A stretch of DNA of 23,390 nt. Source: a virus. Of the stretch, positions 1 to 7,894 are shown piece after piece. Made by a program: the position numbers and the translations under genes. The notes under the pieces are model-generated. The model was not told the DNA's origin. It made no database searches and saw nothing but the letters and a program-made list of their open reading frames with translations. Numbering within the stretch: position 1 is the stretch's first letter; every line of letters starts with the position of its first letter. Location of the stretch: the IMG/VR virus record IMGVR_UViG_3300032323_000458, positions 1-23,390 of that record, one strand, 5' to 3'.

Positions 1-1
1 A

Positions 2-3000
2 CCTCTGCATCCTGAAGTGATGCGTGCCCTGCGTGCTGGTGACCTGAATGGGGCGCTGGACTCGCTGGCCAAGCACATGGGTGGCCGCAACGCCAAGATC
101 GCACAGGCGCTCAAGAACGCACTGCCCGGGGTCAATGTCGAATTCGTCAAAGACCTCAAGACTTCTGAGGGTCGCCCACTGGCTGGCGAGTACGACACCA
201 AGACCAACACCATCAGGCTCGATGCCACCGAGGGTGCCAACGCACACGCCCTGCTCCACGAGGCTACTCACGCGGCGGCGCTGAAGACACTCACCAATAA
301 ATCTCACCCGATGACGCGCCAACTCAATGAGTTGTTCGCGGCAGTCAAGGATTCGCTCGACGGTGCATACGGTGCGAAGTCAGTGGATGAGTTTGTTTCT
401 GAGGCATTCAGCAACCCCGACTTCCAGCAACGGCTGGCACAGATCAACCCCAAGGGTGAACCGATCAGCGCACTGCGCCGATTCTTCAACGCTGTGGGGA
501 ACCTGTTGCGCCGCATGGTGGGTATGTCGCCCAAGGGTCTGGACTCCGCGCTCGACTCGGCTGACGTGCTGATCGGCAACATCCTTGCACCGGGCATGTC
601 GGCCATGGGCAACGGCACCCTGTACCAAGCCTCCGTGCTGGGCACCGGCAAGGACGTGTTCAAGGCGCTCGACAACAAGATCATCAAGATGCCCGGCATG
701 GACAATCAGTTCATCGGTGGCATCTACGAAGTCTTGCGTGAGAAGATTCCGAACGTCACCAAGATGGTGATCCTGCGCAGCCTGCCGCTGAACGCCTTGA
801 CCGAGGTTGCCTCCAAAGACATCCCGATGGCCCAGCAACTCGACACACTGGAAAAGCAGTGGGGCGGTGCAATCGACGAGCGTCGTCGTGCAGTGGATGC
901 CACGTACCAGCGCATCCAGAAGTGGCTCAAGGGCAACCCTGACAAGGAGACCCTGCTCAACGACGTGATCGCCAAGTCCACCCGCGAGGAAGTTGACCCC
1001 AGCAAACCCATCGGTGAGTACAAGGGCAAGACCTCCAAGAGTGGTGCAGACAAGCAAGCCATCTGGAAAGAACTTGAGGCGAAGTGGAGCCAACTCGGCC
1101 CCGAGGGGCAGGCCATCTACAACCAGATGCGCGACTCCTACGCCGAGTCCCATGAGAAGTTACTCGACCTGCTGTTCAACCGCATCGACGCCTCGGTTGC
1201 TGACGCTGCTGAAGCCAAGAACCTGAAGACCGAAATCTACAAGCGACTGGCCGTCAAGGGCAAGATCGAGCCGTACTTCCCGCTGATGCGTCAGGGCGAC
1301 TACTGGGTGACGTTCAACGCCAAGGGCCCCGAGGGCAACTTGGAATACTTCAAGATGGCGTTCCAAACCTCGGTCGAACGTGACCGTGCCATTCGTGCAC
1401 TCAAGGCCGATCCTGACGTGGATGTGAAGTCGGTGGAGAAGTCCTCGCCAACATCCAAGCGCAACTACAAGTCGGCACCCCCAACCTCGTTCGTGAACAA
1501 CATCCTGCGCGTGCTGGAAGCCAACAAGGTAGATGGTGCAGTGACCGACGACATCATGCGGGTGTTCCTCGACACACTGCCCGAGTCCTCGTTTGCGCAA
1601 GCATTCCGGTCGCGTATGGGCACGCTCGGCTTCGACACCGATGCCACACAGGTGTTCTACACCAAGTCGATCAGCATGGCACATCAACTGGGCAACCTTG
1701 AGTACGGTGCCAAGATGTACAAGTTACGTGACGAGATGGAAGAACACGTCAACACGAAGGCCCGGACGGAAGAAGCACGGATGCTGTTCGACACGCTCGA
1801 CCGACACATCCAGACGATGGTGGCCCCGGACATTGCACCGTGGTCAAAGGTCGCCACGTCCACCGCATTCGGCTTCACGCTGGGCTTCAACATCTCCTCG
1901 GCACTGGTCAACACGACACAGTTGCCCATGGTGGTGATGCCTTATCTCGGCGGCAAGTACGGATTCACCGATGCGAACAAAGCGATTGGCTTCGCAACCC
2001 GTGCGTTCTTTGGCAGTGGCCTCAAACGCAAAGCCGAGATGACTGGCTCCAAGGAGACCGTGGAACTCAAGGCCGGGTACTCGCTCGACAACTACGACTT
2101 CGACGCCAAAGACGTGCCGCAGGACATCAAAGACTTGCGCGAACTGGCCGAGATTTCCAGCAAGTACGGCCTCCTCAGCCGCTCCGTGGCTGGTGACATC
2201 TTGGAGATGAACAAGGACGACTCGGTGCTGACCCGCATCAACAACTGGTCGGGCTTTGTGTTCCACCACGGCGAACGCATGAACCGTCAGGTGTCCCTGA
2301 TCTCGGCGTACAAGTTGGAACTCGACCGGATGCGCAAAGATGGCAAGAAGGAGTTGACCACTGAGGATCGCCAAGCGGCGGCTCAGGAGGCCATCCGTGT
2401 CACAGAACTGCTCAACGGCGGTGCCTCGGCCAACAGTGCACCCTTGCTGGCGAAGAACTCGCTGGGCAAGATCGTGTTCATGTACAAGCGCTACGGCGTG
2501 TCGATGTACTACATGCTGTTCAAGACCACACGTGATGCGATGTCAGCCGAAGACCCACAAGTCCGCGCAGCCGCCAAGCGCCAGATCGCTGGTGTGTATG
2601 CCACCTCGGCACTGCTGGCAGGGGTGCAGGGCATCCCGATGTTCGGTATCGCCGCCGCGATGTACAACCTGTTCGGCAAGGACGATGACGAGGATGACTT
2701 CGAGACCGCCGCCCGGAAGTACATGGGCGAGGGCATGTTCAACGGCGCACTCAACTACCTGACTGGCACCGCAGTGGCCAACCGTATCGGCCTGACCGAC
2801 TTGCTCTTGCACAGCACCGGCTACCGTGACCAAGACAACGCCGTGCTCAGTTTCTTGCAACTCGCTGGTGGCCCGGTCTACGGCGTAGCCGACCGTCTGG
2901 TGCGTGGTGGCAAGATGATCATGGACGGGGAAGTCCAGCGCGGTATGGAGCAGGTGATGCCTGCGGCCTTCGGCAACGTCGCCAAGGGCTACCGCTTCGC

Positions 3001-3427
3001 CACCGAGGGTGCCAACACCCTGCGAGGTGACCCTATCGTCGGAGAGATCGGCCCCATGCACTCGCTGGCGCAGGCGTTTGGTTTTGCCCCTGCCGAGTAC
3101 AGCCGTCAGTTGGAGATCAACGCCTCGCTGAAGAACGTCGAGCGTCGGGTGCTGGAAGATCGCACCAACCTCCTGCGCAAATACTACATCGCCATGCGTT
3201 CGGGCGACGGGGACGATGCACGTGGCTACCTCAAAGACCTGCTGGAACTGGGCCGGAAACACCCCGGATTGGTGACCCCGGAGACCATCCAGCGGTCGAT
3301 GAAGCAGCACATGCGGACTTCTGCCACCATGTATCACGGCATCACCCTGAACAAGTTGATGCGTGCGGAACTGCTCAGGAACGCCGCAGAGTTCGATGAG
3401 GGCCTTAACCTCGGCGACGAGGAATGA
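2..3427 (+). CDS. Large virion/ejection-type polyvalent protein, 5'-partial (zincin motif, LPD38-like)
   Basis: The reading frame is open to the left edge, so the true start lies outside the window; GTG at 17 and ATG at 20 are internal candidates. At least 1136 residues are visible. Numbered from the GTG at 17, residues 81-85 are HEATH, a zinc-metallopeptidase HExxH motif, followed by an acidic segment (DEFVSEAF, about 124-131) that could supply the third ligand. Long helical, charged segments follow. Two hydrophobic stretches, about residues 610-660 and 860-890, could insert in or contact membrane. The middle part (SALVNTTQLP region) resembles the LPD38 domain of large polyvalent or ejected phage proteins; this is recognition from memory. 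It is the only plus-strand gene and ends at a terminator, as expected for the last gene of a late virion operon. A DNA-ejection or internal virion role with peptidoglycan or protein cleavage is inferred, not shown. Confidence 0.72.
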   Translation, partial: PLHPEVMRALRAGDLNGALDSLAKHMGGRNAKIAQALKNALPGVNVEFVKDLKTSEGRPLAGEYDTKTNTIRLDATEGANAHALLHEATHAAALKTLTNKSHPMTRQLNELFAAVKDSLDGAYGAKSVDEFVSEAFSNPDFQQRLAQINPKGEPISALRRFFNAVGNLLRRMVGMSPKGLDSALDSADVLIGNILAPGMSAMGNGTLYQASVLGTGKDVFKALDNKIIKMPGMDNQFIGGIYEVLREKIPNVTKMVILRSLPLNALTEVASKDIPMAQQLDTLEKQWGGAIDERRRAVDATYQRIQKWLKGNPDKETLLNDVIAKSTREEVDPSKPIGEYKGKTSKSGADKQAIWKELEAKWSQLGPEGQAIYNQMRDSYAESHEKLLDLLFNRIDASVADAAEAKNLKTEIYKRLAVKGKIEPYFPLMRQGDYWVTFNAKGPEGNLEYFKMAFQTSVERDRAIRALKADPDVDVKSVEKSSPTSKRNYKSAPPTSFVNNILRVLEANKVDGAVTDDIMRVFLDTLPESSFAQAFRSRMGTLGFDTDATQVFYTKSISMAHQLGNLEYGAKMYKLRDEMEEHVNTKARTEEARMLFDTLDRHIQTMVAPDIAPWSKVATSTAFGFTLGFNISSALVNTTQLPMVVMPYLGGKYGFTDANKAIGFATRAFFGSGLKRKAEMTGSKETVELKAGYSLDNYDFDAKDVPQDIKDLRELAEISSKYGLLSRSVAGDILEMNKDDSVLTRINNWSGFVFHHGERMNRQVSLISAYKLELDRMRKDGKKELTTEDRQAAAQEAIRVTELLNGGASANSAPLLAKNSLGKIVFMYKRYGVSMYYMLFKTTRDAMSAEDPQVRAAAKRQIAGVYATSALLAGVQGIPMFGIAAAMYNLFGKDDDEDDFETAARKYMGEGMFNGALNYLTGTAVANRIGLTDLLLHSTGYRDQDNAVLSFLQLAGGPVYGVADRLVRGGKMIMDGEVQRGMEQVMPAAFGNVAKGYRFATEGANTLRGDPIVGEIGPMHSLAQAFGFAPAEYSRQLEINASLKNVERRVLEDRTNLLRKYYIAMRSGDGDDARGYLKDLLELGRKHPGLVTPETIQRSMKQHMRTSATMYHGITLNKLMRAELLRNAAEFDEGLNLGDEE

Positions 3428-3455
3428 AAAAACCCCCCGGCTTTTGACCGGGGGG
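3427..3455. terminator. Bidirectional intrinsic terminator between convergent operons
   Basis: CCCCCCGG at 3433-3440 pairs perfectly with CCGGGGGG at 3448-3455 around a 7-base loop. The six A residues at 3427-3432 become a U-tract for minus-strand transcripts, giving a textbook rho-independent terminator for the replication array. In the plus direction the stem follows the stop codon of the virion gene directly, but only a weak TATAACTTCCT follows, so termination in that direction may be less efficient. Confidence 0.9.
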
Positions 3456-3465
3456 TATAACTTCC

Positions 3466-3485
3466 TCAGGAGAAACGAGACGACA
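3466..3485 (+). promoter_or_regulatory. Orphan translation-start-like cassette on the plus strand (ACG where ATG is expected)
   Basis: The plus strand reads CTCAGGAGAAACGAGACGACAG. It matches the start region of the minus-strand gene beginning at 8298 (CAGGAGAAACGAGATGACAG) at 19 of 20 positions; the one difference turns ATG into ACG. From ACG at 3480 an in-frame reading of 28 codons, with an ATG at 3504, runs to a stop at 3564-3566. It runs antisense to the end of the neighbouring minus-strand gene. A short perfect inverted repeat, GACAGG-CAA-CCTGTC (3482-3496), lies inside it. It could be a relic of a recombination joint or a very short peptide with a non-standard start; no expression can be claimed. 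Confidence 0.4.
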
Positions 3486-3509
3486 GGCAACCTGTCAGGG
3501 GAAATGCTA

Positions 3510-3773
3510 TCACAGCACGCGCCAAAAGCGTACCCCCCAGCGGCCACCCTCGATGCAAATCCGTGAGTCCCACACCCAATCGTTCATCTGAGCGACCTCA
3601 TTGAACTGCCGCACGCACTCCAGCGTGTTGATGCACGGGACGAACACCGATGCTCCGGGTACGAACTTATCCCACGACACCCGGACAGTCACACCGTCCG
3701 GGGCGAGGTCGTCATTCCTGATCCTGTTTCTGAAGGATCGCGGCGGTTGTAGCCAGAGTTTGCTCAGTTTCAT
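3510..3773 (-). CDS. Small phage protein of unknown function
   Basis: This is the last gene of the minus-strand array, 87 residues, overlapping the primase-helicase gene by 62 bases and ending about 55 bases before the intrinsic terminator. The C-terminal two thirds (from SWDKFVPGAS onward) is rich in aromatic residues and valine and reads like a compact domain; it contains two cysteines (CINTLEC). The ATG start at 3773 has GGAG 10 bases upstream, which is only moderate, so a GTG start nearer the primase stop is possible and would remove the first 27 or so basic residues. I recall similar short proteins at replication-module ends in other phages but cannot assign a function. It is real by position and composition; the start is uncertain. 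Confidence 0.6.
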   Translation of the reverse strand: MKLSKLWLQPPRSFRNRIRNDDLAPDGVTVRVSWDKFVPGASVFVPCINTLECVRQFNEVAQMNDWVWDSRICIEGGRWGVRFWRVL

Positions 3774-6594
3774 CGTCCATGAACTCCGTGCAGTCGATCA
3801 CAAGTACATCAGCCGGTGGCAAGTTCATGTGGGTGCCTTTGGACAGACGCATCTTGTGCTTGGTAGCCTTGGTGCGCCCAGCCTTGAGTCCTTCGACAAA
3901 CCCGCCGTAGTTGATCTGCTGTTGGCCGCACCACTCTTTCAAGGGCTTGGGCAGCAGGTACAACTTCTTGATGTCGTACTCATAGCGTGCGACGAACTGA
4001 CTGCTTCGCATCGCCTCGGCGGGTTGGATGATGGTCTCAAACGAGGGGGCCTTGCGTGCGTCGTCGGTGGACTTGATGCGCAGGATGCCGCTGTAGTGCT
4101 CGGCCAAGTAATCCGTCAGGATCGCTTCGACATCCGTGTTCATCTCATGCACCATAACGTGTGCACCTTGCATCGCCTTGACTGCCCACGCCACGATAGG
4201 GCCGATCTGCCAGTCGATCAGGCCAGCCTTCTTTGCCACCAGCAAGCCGGTGATGGTGCGAGACACCATCGCAGACCAGAAGCGGTTCTCGGCGGTCAGA
4301 CTGGCCGCGATGTCAATCTTCTGCTGAGTTGTATTGGCGAGTTCCTTGACCGACTCCAGATTGCTCATCACGTACTGGAGGTACGGCACCCCGGCGTGGC
4401 CGAAGTTCTCTTTCACCGCCGTGGCAAACTCATCGGTCTCGGACTTGCTGGCGAACTCCAAACGCTCGGCTCGGTATTCCAGAATCCGCTGGGCTTCGGC
4501 CTTGGGGAGTGCCTTGTACAGCGAGATGCGCTCGATCATCGACGTGTTGCCGGTGGTGCCGAACATCGTCTTCCATGGCTTGCCGCGCACGCGCTCGACG
4601 TTGCCCTTGGGCCCCATGCGGTTGCGTTGCAGACCACTGGGAAGTTGGTATGCCCAGTCCGACAGGTCTTGCGGCTTGGTGTTGGTCAACTCGTCCATGT
4701 AGCAGACGATGTTCTTGTACACCTCGGCACGGTTCATCTTGGAGTTGAACGTGTCACGCTCTTGCATCATGAGCAGGTCAGGGTCACCCCAGATCGAGGC
4801 ACCTGCCAGCATGCCCGTGGTCTTGCCCAGCCCCGACTCCTTGGAGTACAGGTGGAAGGCGGCGGCGTTGATTGGCTGAAACTCCATGAGCACTGCGCCG
4901 AATGCGAGGCCGACCATGAACTGATGCGGCTCCATACCCGGGCGGTTGTAGAACCTCATGGTCTCCTTCCAGCCGTCGAGCGTGCCCTTGGGTTGGAAGT
5001 AAGGGAACAGGCCAACCGTTGCACCCGACGGGGCGTTGACCTCGACTCGATCTTTGAACACCATCATGTTGCCCAGCGCGAACGCTGTGCCGGTGTCATC
5101 AATCCAGCCAAACTGCCGTTGGGCTTCTTCGGCCTCGGCTTGGAACTGCAATTCGTTTACCCATCTCATTGTGTAATCCATCAAGTCTGTGACGTTCAAA
5201 ACTGCCACGCCGTGCATGGCGAGGCTCTTGCGGAACTCGTCCTTGGAACCCACAGAAGTCAGCGGCACCGTGAACTCGCGCACACCATCCTTGGGGAGGT
5301 GCAAGCGCATCACCAGCGATTCGCCAATCTCGGGGTCTTTGAGGCGACGCACCACGTACAGGTCGTTGAAGTACACCAACTTGTCCTTGGACTTCTCCTC
5401 GTCTACTTCGCCGTCTTCCTTGATGACTTTCTCGCCGCGCTTGAACACGCCGCCTGACTTGCCACGGAAGAACGGGCTTGGGTACTTGGGGATGACGTAC
5501 TGGATCGGCACCGCATCAGTCACGCCGAGCGGTTTCTGCACGACGATGTTGTCTTCCTCGGTGGCCTCCTCGACCTCGCGGCCAAGGCTTATGGGTGACT
5601 TGATCTTGCCCCAGTGCTGGCACCCCGGGCATACTCCGGGCTTGTACTCATCAAACCGTTCGCACAGGTATGGGCCCTTGATGTGGCTGACCTTCTCCTC
5701 GGTGGCATCGTGCGAGTAGTTCGGGTGCCGCTCAGAGATGCGGTGGATGGCCTTGCCACCATCAGAGCAAAACTTCGCAATGGACAGACCCGCACGCCAC
5801 AGCGGCTCGGTCAGGTTCTCCTGATCCTTGACGATACCGGCCAGTTGGGCGCACCCCTTGCCAGCGACCGTCTTCATCATGATGGTCTTGAACTTACTGA
5901 CGATACTGCCCGACAGGGCTTGCATCATCGCGTCGGCCTCGCGTGGCACGTACTTCCTTGGGGTCTCCAAGAAGTTGCCAACGTCCTCACCGATCAGGGC
6001 AGAGAACGCTTCAAAGGTCACAACGTCGCCGATTTCACCGACCACCTTGACCTCGGTGGGAGGCTCGTCCTTGTGGTTGTGCGTGCTCGGTATGCGTAGC
6101 ACCCGGGCGGCGTCAGCCGTCACCACGGGATCAGCATGGAGCCCGTTGCGTTTGCACAGCGCCTTGAGGCGTTCAGCCACAGGGTGCCATGTTTCACGTG
6201 AAACCGGGGCATCGAGCCGCCAGTACACATGGATGCCACGCCCTGAATTGATCAGGGTCGGGCGAGGTAGTTTGGACTTCTTGCAGAACGAGCGCAGTGC
6301 AGTCAGCGCATCCGTCTGAGTCAGATAGTCCTTTGTCGGCCCACAGTCGAGGTCGAGGAAAAATGCCTTGAGTTGTTGTACATGGTTGGCTACCCGAGAA
6401 CCGGAGTCATCGAATGTGCCAAGTGCAAAGTACGCATCGTATCCTTCACCGTCTAAGTTGTGGGCCGCATGGATGAGAGCATCAATGGTGGGATAAAACT
6501 TCTGCACCTTGCGGCCATCGGAAATCCGATTGGCCCACACACAGTACATACCGCCGTCTCCCAGCACCGCCTCCAAAAATGTTTTTGTGTCCAT
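3712..6594 (-). CDS. PrimPol (AEP-type) primase fused to DUF927-like helicase
   Basis: This 960-residue protein probably both primes and unwinds DNA for phage replication. Residues 1-200 look like an archaeo-eukaryotic-type primase-polymerase: the metal-binding DLD at 81-83, SGRGIHVYW at 117-125 and DAARVLRIP at 161-169. A central region includes a CPGC motif that may bind zinc. The C-terminal half resembles the DUF927 helicase/ATPase family, with a Walker A of SGLGKT (K591) and a Walker B of YMDEL (D634, E635). I chose the ATG at 6594 (MDTKTF) because an upstream ATG at 6681 would run through the terminator hairpin and overlap the SSB-like gene. The ribosome binding site is poor (GGCGG very close to ATG) and no promoter is visible between the hairpin and the start, so low expression by read-through is likely. 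A 16-base parS-like site lies inside the primase domain. Confidence 0.85.
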   Translation of the reverse strand: MDTKTFLEAVLGDGGMYCVWANRISDGRKVQKFYPTIDALIHAAHNLDGEGYDAYFALGTFDDSGSRVANHVQQLKAFFLDLDCGPTKDYLTQTDALTALRSFCKKSKLPRPTLINSGRGIHVYWRLDAPVSRETWHPVAERLKALCKRNGLHADPVVTADAARVLRIPSTHNHKDEPPTEVKVVGEIGDVVTFEAFSALIGEDVGNFLETPRKYVPREADAMMQALSGSIVSKFKTIMMKTVAGKGCAQLAGIVKDQENLTEPLWRAGLSIAKFCSDGGKAIHRISERHPNYSHDATEEKVSHIKGPYLCERFDEYKPGVCPGCQHWGKIKSPISLGREVEEATEEDNIVVQKPLGVTDAVPIQYVIPKYPSPFFRGKSGGVFKRGEKVIKEDGEVDEEKSKDKLVYFNDLYVVRRLKDPEIGESLVMRLHLPKDGVREFTVPLTSVGSKDEFRKSLAMHGVAVLNVTDLMDYTMRWVNELQFQAEAEEAQRQFGWIDDTGTAFALGNMMVFKDRVEVNAPSGATVGLFPYFQPKGTLDGWKETMRFYNRPGMEPHQFMVGLAFGAVLMEFQPINAAAFHLYSKESGLGKTTGMLAGASIWGDPDLLMMQERDTFNSKMNRAEVYKNIVCYMDELTNTKPQDLSDWAYQLPSGLQRNRMGPKGNVERVRGKPWKTMFGTTGNTSMIERISLYKALPKAEAQRILEYRAERLEFASKSETDEFATAVKENFGHAGVPYLQYVMSNLESVKELANTTQQKIDIAASLTAENRFWSAMVSRTITGLLVAKKAGLIDWQIGPIVAWAVKAMQGAHVMVHEMNTDVEAILTDYLAEHYSGILRIKSTDDARKAPSFETIIQPAEAMRSSQFVARYEYDIKKLYLLPKPLKEWCGQQQINYGGFVEGLKAGRTKATKHKMRLSKGTHMNLPPADVLVIDCTEFMDDETEQTLATTAAILQKQDQE
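6190..6205. promoter_or_regulatory. parS: parS-like ParB-binding site
   Basis: The plus strand reads TGTTTCACGTGAAACC. The central GTTTCACGTGAAAC is a perfect 14-base palindrome, and the 16-mer matches the widely conserved bacterial parS consensus TGTTTCACGTGAAACA at every position but the last. It lies within the primase domain and encodes VSRET on the minus strand. ParB CTPase clamps load at parS and slide onto flanking DNA in chromosome and plasmid segregation. No parA or parB gene is present in the window, so binding would depend on host ParB or on genes outside. The sequence match is certain; the function is inference. Confidence 0.6.
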
Positions 6595-6626
6595 AGCCGC
6601 CGTTCGTTGGTGTGAGAGTGGTAACT

Positions 6627-6658
6627 GAAAAAGAAGGGGTGGGGAGCGACCCCACCCC
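6627..6658 (-). terminator. Intrinsic terminator after the SSB-like gene
   Basis: On the minus strand GGGGTGGGG (6658-6650), a 5-base loop and CCCCACCCC (6644-6636) form a perfect 9-bp GC-rich stem followed by TTCTTTTTC (6635-6627). It sits 11 bases after the SSB-like stop codon and upstream of the primase-helicase start. It should attenuate transcription entering the primase gene. Confidence 0.88.
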
Positions 6659-6668
6659 GAACTGGACT

Positions 6669-7613
6669 TCAGTCGTCCCACTCTCCAACGATGTCGGACA
6701 GGTCGGCCTTCTCGGTAGCCTCAGCAGGAGTGGCCGTTTTCTTGACCACTTTCTTGGGCTCCTCGACGACTTCGGCTTCCACCTTCTCAGCCTTGGGCTC
6801 GGCCTTGGCTTCAGGTTTCGGCTCAGTCTTCAGCGCGTTCTTCGCAGTCGGGGCAGGGGCCGGTGCAGACTCCTCACCTTCGGCTTGATCCATCTGGCTC
6901 ACCGTCATGGTGATGGCCTTGGTTGTATCGGGATGGTCACGCAGTGCCAACACAGTCTTGAGTTCGCCTTCGTTCAGCGGACGCAGGGGCTTGAACACCA
7001 ACTTCATCTGGCCAGCGGGGTCAAAGCGCACCTCGGTCACCACGGAGATGACGTGGGTGTTGTGTGCCTTGAGGTAGCGACCGTAGGCTTGCAGTGGCAT
7101 CTTCTGGCCGTCAGCGTCACCGAACACGGAGGTTGCAGGCAGGTTGAGTTGATACACCTTGTCGTCCACACCACCATCGCTGGCCAGCACGATGGCAACA
7201 CGTTGGGCGTAGCGGCATGCGCGGCCATCGCCTTGGGCGGCAGAACCCTTGATGTTCTGAGGGCAGTCCTTGCAGAACTTGGCTTGGCGCTGATCTTCGG
7301 GCACAGCGGCGTCGGGGCTCTGGGTGTCGCTCGACCAGCAGGTGGGCTTGGCCTTCTGGCCCTTGACGTAGGTGCCAGCGTAGAAGGTGCGGGACACAGC
7401 GGCGGCGTTGACGATCACGATCTGCATCGCACGATCTTCAGACACACGCACTTCCTTGCCACCGATGATTTCGCGGAACACGTTACCTTCGATGCTGATG
7501 CGGCGGTTGCCACCCGAACCGGCAATCTTCTCGGTCAGGTTGTCTTCGAGGCCCTGCAAGAGTGCGAGGGCAGAGGCGGATTGGTTACCAAACAGGGTCA
7601 TTTCATTCGACAT
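6669..7613 (-). CDS. Candidate phage single-stranded DNA-binding protein with zinc motif and acidic tail
   Basis: This 314-residue protein has a globular part (about 1-240) and a low-complexity, alternately basic and acidic linker rich in Ala, Pro, Glu and Lys (about 245-300). It ends in an acidic tip with an aromatic residue, DLSDIVGEWDD, like the partner-binding tails of bacterial and T7 SSBs. Cys92, Cys114, Cys117 and Cys133 could form a zinc site. These traits, and its position between an HTH gene and the primase-helicase, support an SSB role that coats ssDNA and recruits replication proteins; no family name is certain. The start at 7613 has a strong AAGGAGAAACGAC leader. A sigma70-type promoter upstream of the cassette and an intrinsic terminator directly after the stop suggest high, insulated expression. 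Confidence 0.62.
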   Translation of the reverse strand: MSNEMTLFGNQSASALALLQGLEDNLTEKIAGSGGNRRISIEGNVFREIIGGKEVRVSEDRAMQIVIVNAAAVSRTFYAGTYVKGQKAKPTCWSSDTQSPDAAVPEDQRQAKFCKDCPQNIKGSAAQGDGRACRYAQRVAIVLASDGGVDDKVYQLNLPATSVFGDADGQKMPLQAYGRYLKAHNTHVISVVTEVRFDPAGQMKLVFKPLRPLNEGELKTVLALRDHPDTTKAITMTVSQMDQAEGEESAPAPAPTAKNALKTEPKPEAKAEPKAEKVEAEVVEEPKKVVKKTATPAEATEKADLSDIVGEWDD

Positions 7614-7624
7614 GTCGTTTCTCC

Positions 7625-7894
7625 TTAAATGTCTTTATCGGGGTTGAGGTCAAGTTCCAACTGCACAGGTGCGTCGGGTTCTTCGGGTTCGGGCTCGGTC
7701 TTTTCGGATTCGTCCTTGGGTGCGGAGGTCAGGGCTTCGACCACCTTAGAAACGCTGAATCGGTAGGTGTTGCCCACCTTGATGTACGTTTCCTTCGGGA
7801 TCAGGCCCTGTCGCACCCATGCACGAACCGTAGAGATCGAGACCGTGAAGTGCTTTGCCAAATCTTCGATTGGCACAAACGGTTCGGTCATCAT
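7625..7894 (-). CDS. MerR/excisionase-type helix-turn-helix DNA-binding protein
   Basis: The protein has 89 residues. Residues 8-55 fit the winged HTH of MerR or excisionase-like regulators (helix_turn_helix type 17): an EDLAKHFTVSISTVRAWVR helix-turn-helix, then a GLIP turn and a hairpin (YIKVGNTYRFSV). The C-terminal third is a disordered acidic tail rich in Glu, Pro and Asp. It overlaps the preceding gene by ATGA and is followed 11 bases later by the SSB-like gene. It is likely a small regulator or architectural protein acting on phage DNA. The cassette promoter at 8329-8357 and a hairpin at 8255-8272 are candidate targets for autoregulation, which is inference. There is no integrase nearby, so a recombination-directionality role is not supported. 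Confidence 0.75.
   Translation of the reverse strand: MMTEPFVPIEDLAKHFTVSISTVRAWVRQGLIPKETYIKVGNTYRFSVSKVVEALTSAPKDESEKTEPEPEEPDAPVQLELDLNPDKDI

Noticed and set aside
2543-3547. 334-codon minus-strand open frame opposite the virion gene
   Set aside because: It crosses the bidirectional terminator hairpin and is antisense to the long virion-type protein; its composition is that of a shadow frame.
3601-5457. 618-codon plus-strand open frame opposite the primase-helicase gene
   Set aside because: It is antisense to a protein with clear PrimPol and ATPase motifs, has a His/Leu/Val-rich, repetitive composition typical of a mirror frame in GC-rich DNA, and shows no family motif.
6595-6681. Upstream ATG giving a 989-residue primase
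   Set aside because: The 29 extra residues would be read through the terminator stem and overlap the SSB-like gene; the ATG at 6594 begins the recognisable domain.
6612-7628. 338-codon plus-strand open frame opposite the SSB-like gene
   Set aside because: It mirrors the SSB-like gene and its terminator, is Gly/Leu/His-rich and lacks a credible leader; the minus-strand gene has a strong ribosome binding site and an acidic tail with meaning.
7625-7894. Excisionase of a temperate phage
   Set aside because: The HTH fold is excisionase-like, but there is no integrase or att-like repeat in the window; a general regulator is as likely.
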